Source: DATGZX01 sp035296965
GTDB lineage: Bacteria > Planctomycetota > Planctomycetia > Gemmatales > Gemmataceae
Reading direction: 5' to 3'
DNA length: 64,000 bases
Assembly (NCBI GenBank): GCA_035296965.1
Contig: DATGZX010000298.1
Location: 124,001 to 188,000, forward strand
The translations under genes and the position numbers were made by a program. The stretch's first letter is position 1; each line of letters starts with the position of its first letter. Of the stretch, positions 61,600-64,000 are shown one piece after another. Below the pieces are notes generated by a model. The model had not been told where the DNA came from, ran no database searches, and saw nothing but the letters and a program-made list of their open reading frames with translations.

Positions 61600-62499
61600 T
61601 TGTTTAAGATTGCGGGCGTTCCGATCGAAGACACTTTCGCCGAAGCTTTCCCCATGACTGCCGCGCGACTCCTGGTCACCGCGGAGACGTCGCAGTGGGC
61701 GCAGATCGCGGGCAGGACCGCTACGGGTTACGCGGCCTCGGTCATTGGCTGCGATGCAGAGGCCGGCATCGAAAGGCTGCTCAAACCGGAGGAGACTCCA
61801 GACGGACGGCCGGGAGTAAGCCTTCTCCTGTTCGCCTTCAGCCGGGATGCGTTGCAAAAGGCCGTCGTGAACCGCGTCGGCCAATGCGTGCTGACCTGCC
61901 CCACTACCGCGTGTTACAACGGTTTGCCTCCGGTGAAAGACAAAAGCATTCGGGTGGGCGGCAACCTTCGTTTCTTCGGCGATGGCTTCCAGTTCAGCAA
62001 GAAGCTCCAGGATCGTCGCTACTGGCGCATCCCGGTCATGGATGGCGAGTTCACGTGTGAAGATGTATTTGGGACCACCAAGGGCGTTGCGGGTGGTAAT
62101 TTCCTGATCGTGGGGAACAGCCAGTCATCGGCCCTCGCGGCTGCAGAGGCTGCCGTGGCTGCCATTCGGCTCATCCCTGGTGTGATCTTGCCGTTCCCTG
62201 GCGGAATCGTCCGCAGCGGCAGCAAGGTCGGCAGCCAATACAAGAAGCTCCGGGCGAGCACGAACGACGCCTATTGTCCGACATTGCGGGGTCTCGTGGA
62301 ATCAGCCTTGCCGGAAGGCGCGAACGCTGTCTATGAAATCGTCATAGATGGGCTCGATTTGCCTGCGGTCGAAGAAGCCACGCGGGCAGGCGTCCGCGCG
62401 GCCTGTCGACAGGGGGTGCTGGGCATCTCCGCAGGAAACTACGGCGGCAAGCTAGGACCCTATCACTTGCATTTGCATAAGCTCTTGGCTGAGCATTAA
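61600..62499 (+). CDS. ftr: formylmethanofuran:tetrahydromethanopterin formyltransferase
   Basis: 299 residues from a TTG at 61600 (AGGATGGGG upstream). The start KIAGVPIEDTFAEAFPMTAA matches Ftr of methanogens and methylotrophs almost residue by residue. ARLLVTAETSQWAQIAGRTA, GYAASVIGCDAEAGIERLL, TCPTTACYNGLPP, VKDKSIRVGGNLRFFGDGFQ and GGNFLIVGNSQSSALAAAEA are also family text. It transfers the formyl group between methanofuran and H4MPT in the formaldehyde oxidation route begun by fae and mtdB. fhcABC and mch are not in the window. Confidence 0.96.
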   Translation: MFKIAGVPIEDTFAEAFPMTAARLLVTAETSQWAQIAGRTATGYAASVIGCDAEAGIERLLKPEETPDGRPGVSLLLFAFSRDALQKAVVNRVGQCVLTCPTTACYNGLPPVKDKSIRVGGNLRFFGDGFQFSKKLQDRRYWRIPVMDGEFTCEDVFGTTKGVAGGNFLIVGNSQSSALAAAEAAVAAIRLIPGVILPFPGGIVRSGSKVGSQYKKLRASTNDAYCPTLRGLVESALPEGANAVYEIVIDGLDLPAVEEATRAGVRAACRQGVLGISAGNYGGKLGPYHLHLHKLLAEH

Positions 62500-62520
62500 G
62501 GCGAGCGGCAGCGGTAGTTC

Positions 62521-62632
62521 TCCCCTCGCCCCGGTACTCCGGGGAGAGGGGTCGGGGGTGAGGGGCCTTCGCCGGGGATCGTTCGTCCCCCTCACCCCCG
62601 ACCCCTCTCCCCCGAAGCGGGGGAGAGGGGAG
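62521..62632 (+). repeat. inverted pair of G/C-rich REP-like elements
   Basis: Two copies of the same element as at 15.9 kb, facing each other (62521-62566 and 62587-62632). Here the core reads GGTACTCC in one copy. They sit between ftr and the flavoprotein gene. Confidence 0.85.
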
Positions 62633-62714
62633 ATTATCACCTGCCGCTCGCCAAAGGGAAACTACCTCAGTTGTGCGATTCGCCCGTCCGGCGGACCTCG
62701 ACAAGGAGGTTTCG

Positions 62715-64000
62715 ATGGCCAAACCGGGTACGCCACGTATCGCTATTCTCGGCGCTGGCCCCATCGGGCTGGAAGCTGCCCTCTACGCACGTGCGCTTGA
62801 TTATCCCGTCACGGTCTTCGAGCGTGGGCGGATCGGCGAGCATCTGCAGCGCTGGGGCCACGCGAAAATGTTTACCCCCTTCGGAATGAATACGACTCCC
62901 CTCGGCCGCTCTGCCATCCAACAAGATGAGGCGGACCACGCCTTCCCTCCCGAAAATGAATGCCTGACAGGCAGGGAGCACTTCGCTGCCTACCTGGAGC
63001 CACTGGCGAAGAGCACGAAACTGCGAGAGTGTATCCGTGGGGACTGCCAAATCCTCCAGATGGGCCGGCGCGGCATGCTCAAGGAAGACTACGTCGGGGA
63101 TATCCGCCGTAGCCAGCAGCCCTTGCGCGTGCTTCTGCGCGAGAACAAACAACGCGAACGCGTCGAAGAATTTGATCTCGTGCTGGACTGCACCGGCACC
63201 TATGGGCAGCATCGCTGGATGGGAGACGGCGGTAGCGCGGCTATGGGCGAATTCCCCGCGGGTCCGCAAATCGCTTATGGCCTCGAGGATGTTCTGAATG
63301 AGCGCCGAGCTGCCTATGCCGGCAAGTATGTTTTGGTTGTAGGCTCGGGCTATTCTGCCGCCACGACCGTCTGCAGCCTGGCGCGCCTGGCGGAGGAATA
63401 TCCCGCGACGTGGGTCATTTGGCTCGTGCGCGGCAACAGCACCCAGCCGATCAAACGGATCGCCGAGGATCCGCTTCGCGAGCGCGATCGTCTGGCGGTA
63501 CGAGCCAACACGCTTGCCACGCGCACTGACGCCAACGTGGAATATCACCAGCAATCCGTTGTGGAGACCATTGAGAGCGCTGGCCCGGATAAGGGTTTCC
63601 GTGTTACCGCCCGGTGTGGTGGCAAATCGCGCACCTGGGATGTAGATCGCATTATTGCCAACGTTGGCTACACGCCGGACTCAACCCTCCATCGCGAACT
63701 TCACGTTCAAGAATGTTATGCGTCGCTCGCTCCCAGGAACCTCGCCCTCGCACTTCTCAAACATTCTCCATCAGACTGCCTCAGCGTACCTGCCCTGGGA
63801 GCGGAGGCTCTGCGAAATCCGGAACCCAACTTCTTCATTCTTGGAGCCAAGAGCTACGGCCGGAATTCGAATTTCCTTATGCGAGCGGGCTTCGAGCAGG
63901 TCCGTGAAGTCTTTACCTTGATCACAGGCAAGCCGGAATTGAACCTGTATAAACCGGTACGAGGACGGGAAAACAAAAGCGGCGGAAAAGCGCCGCACTC
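62715..64000 (+). CDS. FAD-dependent oxidoreductase-like flavoprotein (runs off right edge)
   Basis: The frame from the ATG at 62715 (AAGGAGG upstream) stays open to the window end, giving about 428 residues without a stop. RIAILGAGPIGLEAALYARA is a dinucleotide-binding GxGxxG, YPVTVFERGRIGEHLQRWGH follows, YVLVVGSGYSAATTVCSLAR is a second Rossmann loop, and IIANVGYTPDSTLHRE resembles the end of pyridine nucleotide-disulfide reductase-type flavoproteins. No CxxxxC redox pair is seen. Adjacent to ftr, a C1-related role is possible but not shown. Confidence 0.82.
   Translation, partial: MAKPGTPRIAILGAGPIGLEAALYARALDYPVTVFERGRIGEHLQRWGHAKMFTPFGMNTTPLGRSAIQQDEADHAFPPENECLTGREHFAAYLEPLAKSTKLRECIRGDCQILQMGRRGMLKEDYVGDIRRSQQPLRVLLRENKQRERVEEFDLVLDCTGTYGQHRWMGDGGSAAMGEFPAGPQIAYGLEDVLNERRAAYAGKYVLVVGSGYSAATTVCSLARLAEEYPATWVIWLVRGNSTQPIKRIAEDPLRERDRLAVRANTLATRTDANVEYHQQSVVETIESAGPDKGFRVTARCGGKSRTWDVDRIIANVGYTPDSTLHRELHVQECYASLAPRNLALALLKHSPSDCLSVPALGAEALRNPEPNFFILGAKSYGRNSNFLMRAGFEQVREVFTLITGKPELNLYKPVRGRENKSGGKAPH

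Overview
The window reads as chromosomal DNA of a planctomycete, most likely a Gemmata-like member of the Gemmatales. Supporting this are a DUF1559 prepilin-like protein, two DUF1501 proteins and a DUF1800 protein, a DUF1080 protein, planctomycete-style Ser/Thr kinases, an ECF sigma/anti-sigma pair, and tetrahydromethanopterin-linked C1 genes (fae, mtdB, ftr), which among bacteria are shared mainly by methylotrophs and planctomycetes. No rRNA, tRNA or CRISPR array was recognised. The assignment is inferred from gene content only.

Layout. 0-10 kb: a kinase cut by the left edge, a small membrane protein, a short CoA-transferase, a LolA-like secreted protein, the DUF1800/DUF1501 pair, a DUF1559 protein, a DUSP23-like phosphatase, a GGQ release-factor-like protein, queE and a membrane dipeptidase. 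10-20 kb: a CBM9-like lipoprotein, a TIR protein divergent from an HD phosphohydrolase, a 41-residue zinc ribbon, a ClpN-like protein, a lipoprotein with a degenerate phosphatase fold, a Cys/Met PLP enzyme, DUF1080, a protein with three winged-helix-like repeats, and scpA. 20-30 kb: an mlaEFD-type lipid transport operon, DUF2203, panC with a CYTH protein, a Rieske protein, a membrane protein, an acidic protein and a glycosyltransferase-like membrane protein. 30-43 kb: a large Lhr-type helicase, the ECF sigma/anti-sigma pair, a kdsD-kdsC-lptC/A-like envelope operon, and fae-mtdB.

43-49 kb is an accessory patch. It holds a VapBC-like module between two related palindromes, a degenerate ORF-less group II intron with a recognisable domain V, an HNH protein, and a GC-rich fragment (serine hydrolase plus the broken tail of a TonB-dependent receptor) lying between two 169-bp direct repeats. 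49-64 kb returns to core-like genes: CbiX/SirB, a Ser/Thr kinase, a SirB1-like protein, nagA, a DUF1501 protein, rmlD-like, an MDR reductase, an amidase, argC, two tandem paralogous secreted proteins, ftr, and a flavoprotein cut by the right edge.

Functionally, kdsD, kdsC and the lptC/A-like gene together with mlaEFD point to a true Gram-negative outer membrane with Kdo-containing lipid and retrograde phospholipid transport. The fae, mtdB and ftr genes point to formaldehyde oxidation or detoxification on H4MPT. Intergenic regions carry a G/C-rich REP-like family. One copy is interrupted by a 108-bp palindromic element with an 8-bp target duplication, and an uninterrupted copy 1.9 kb away serves as the empty site.
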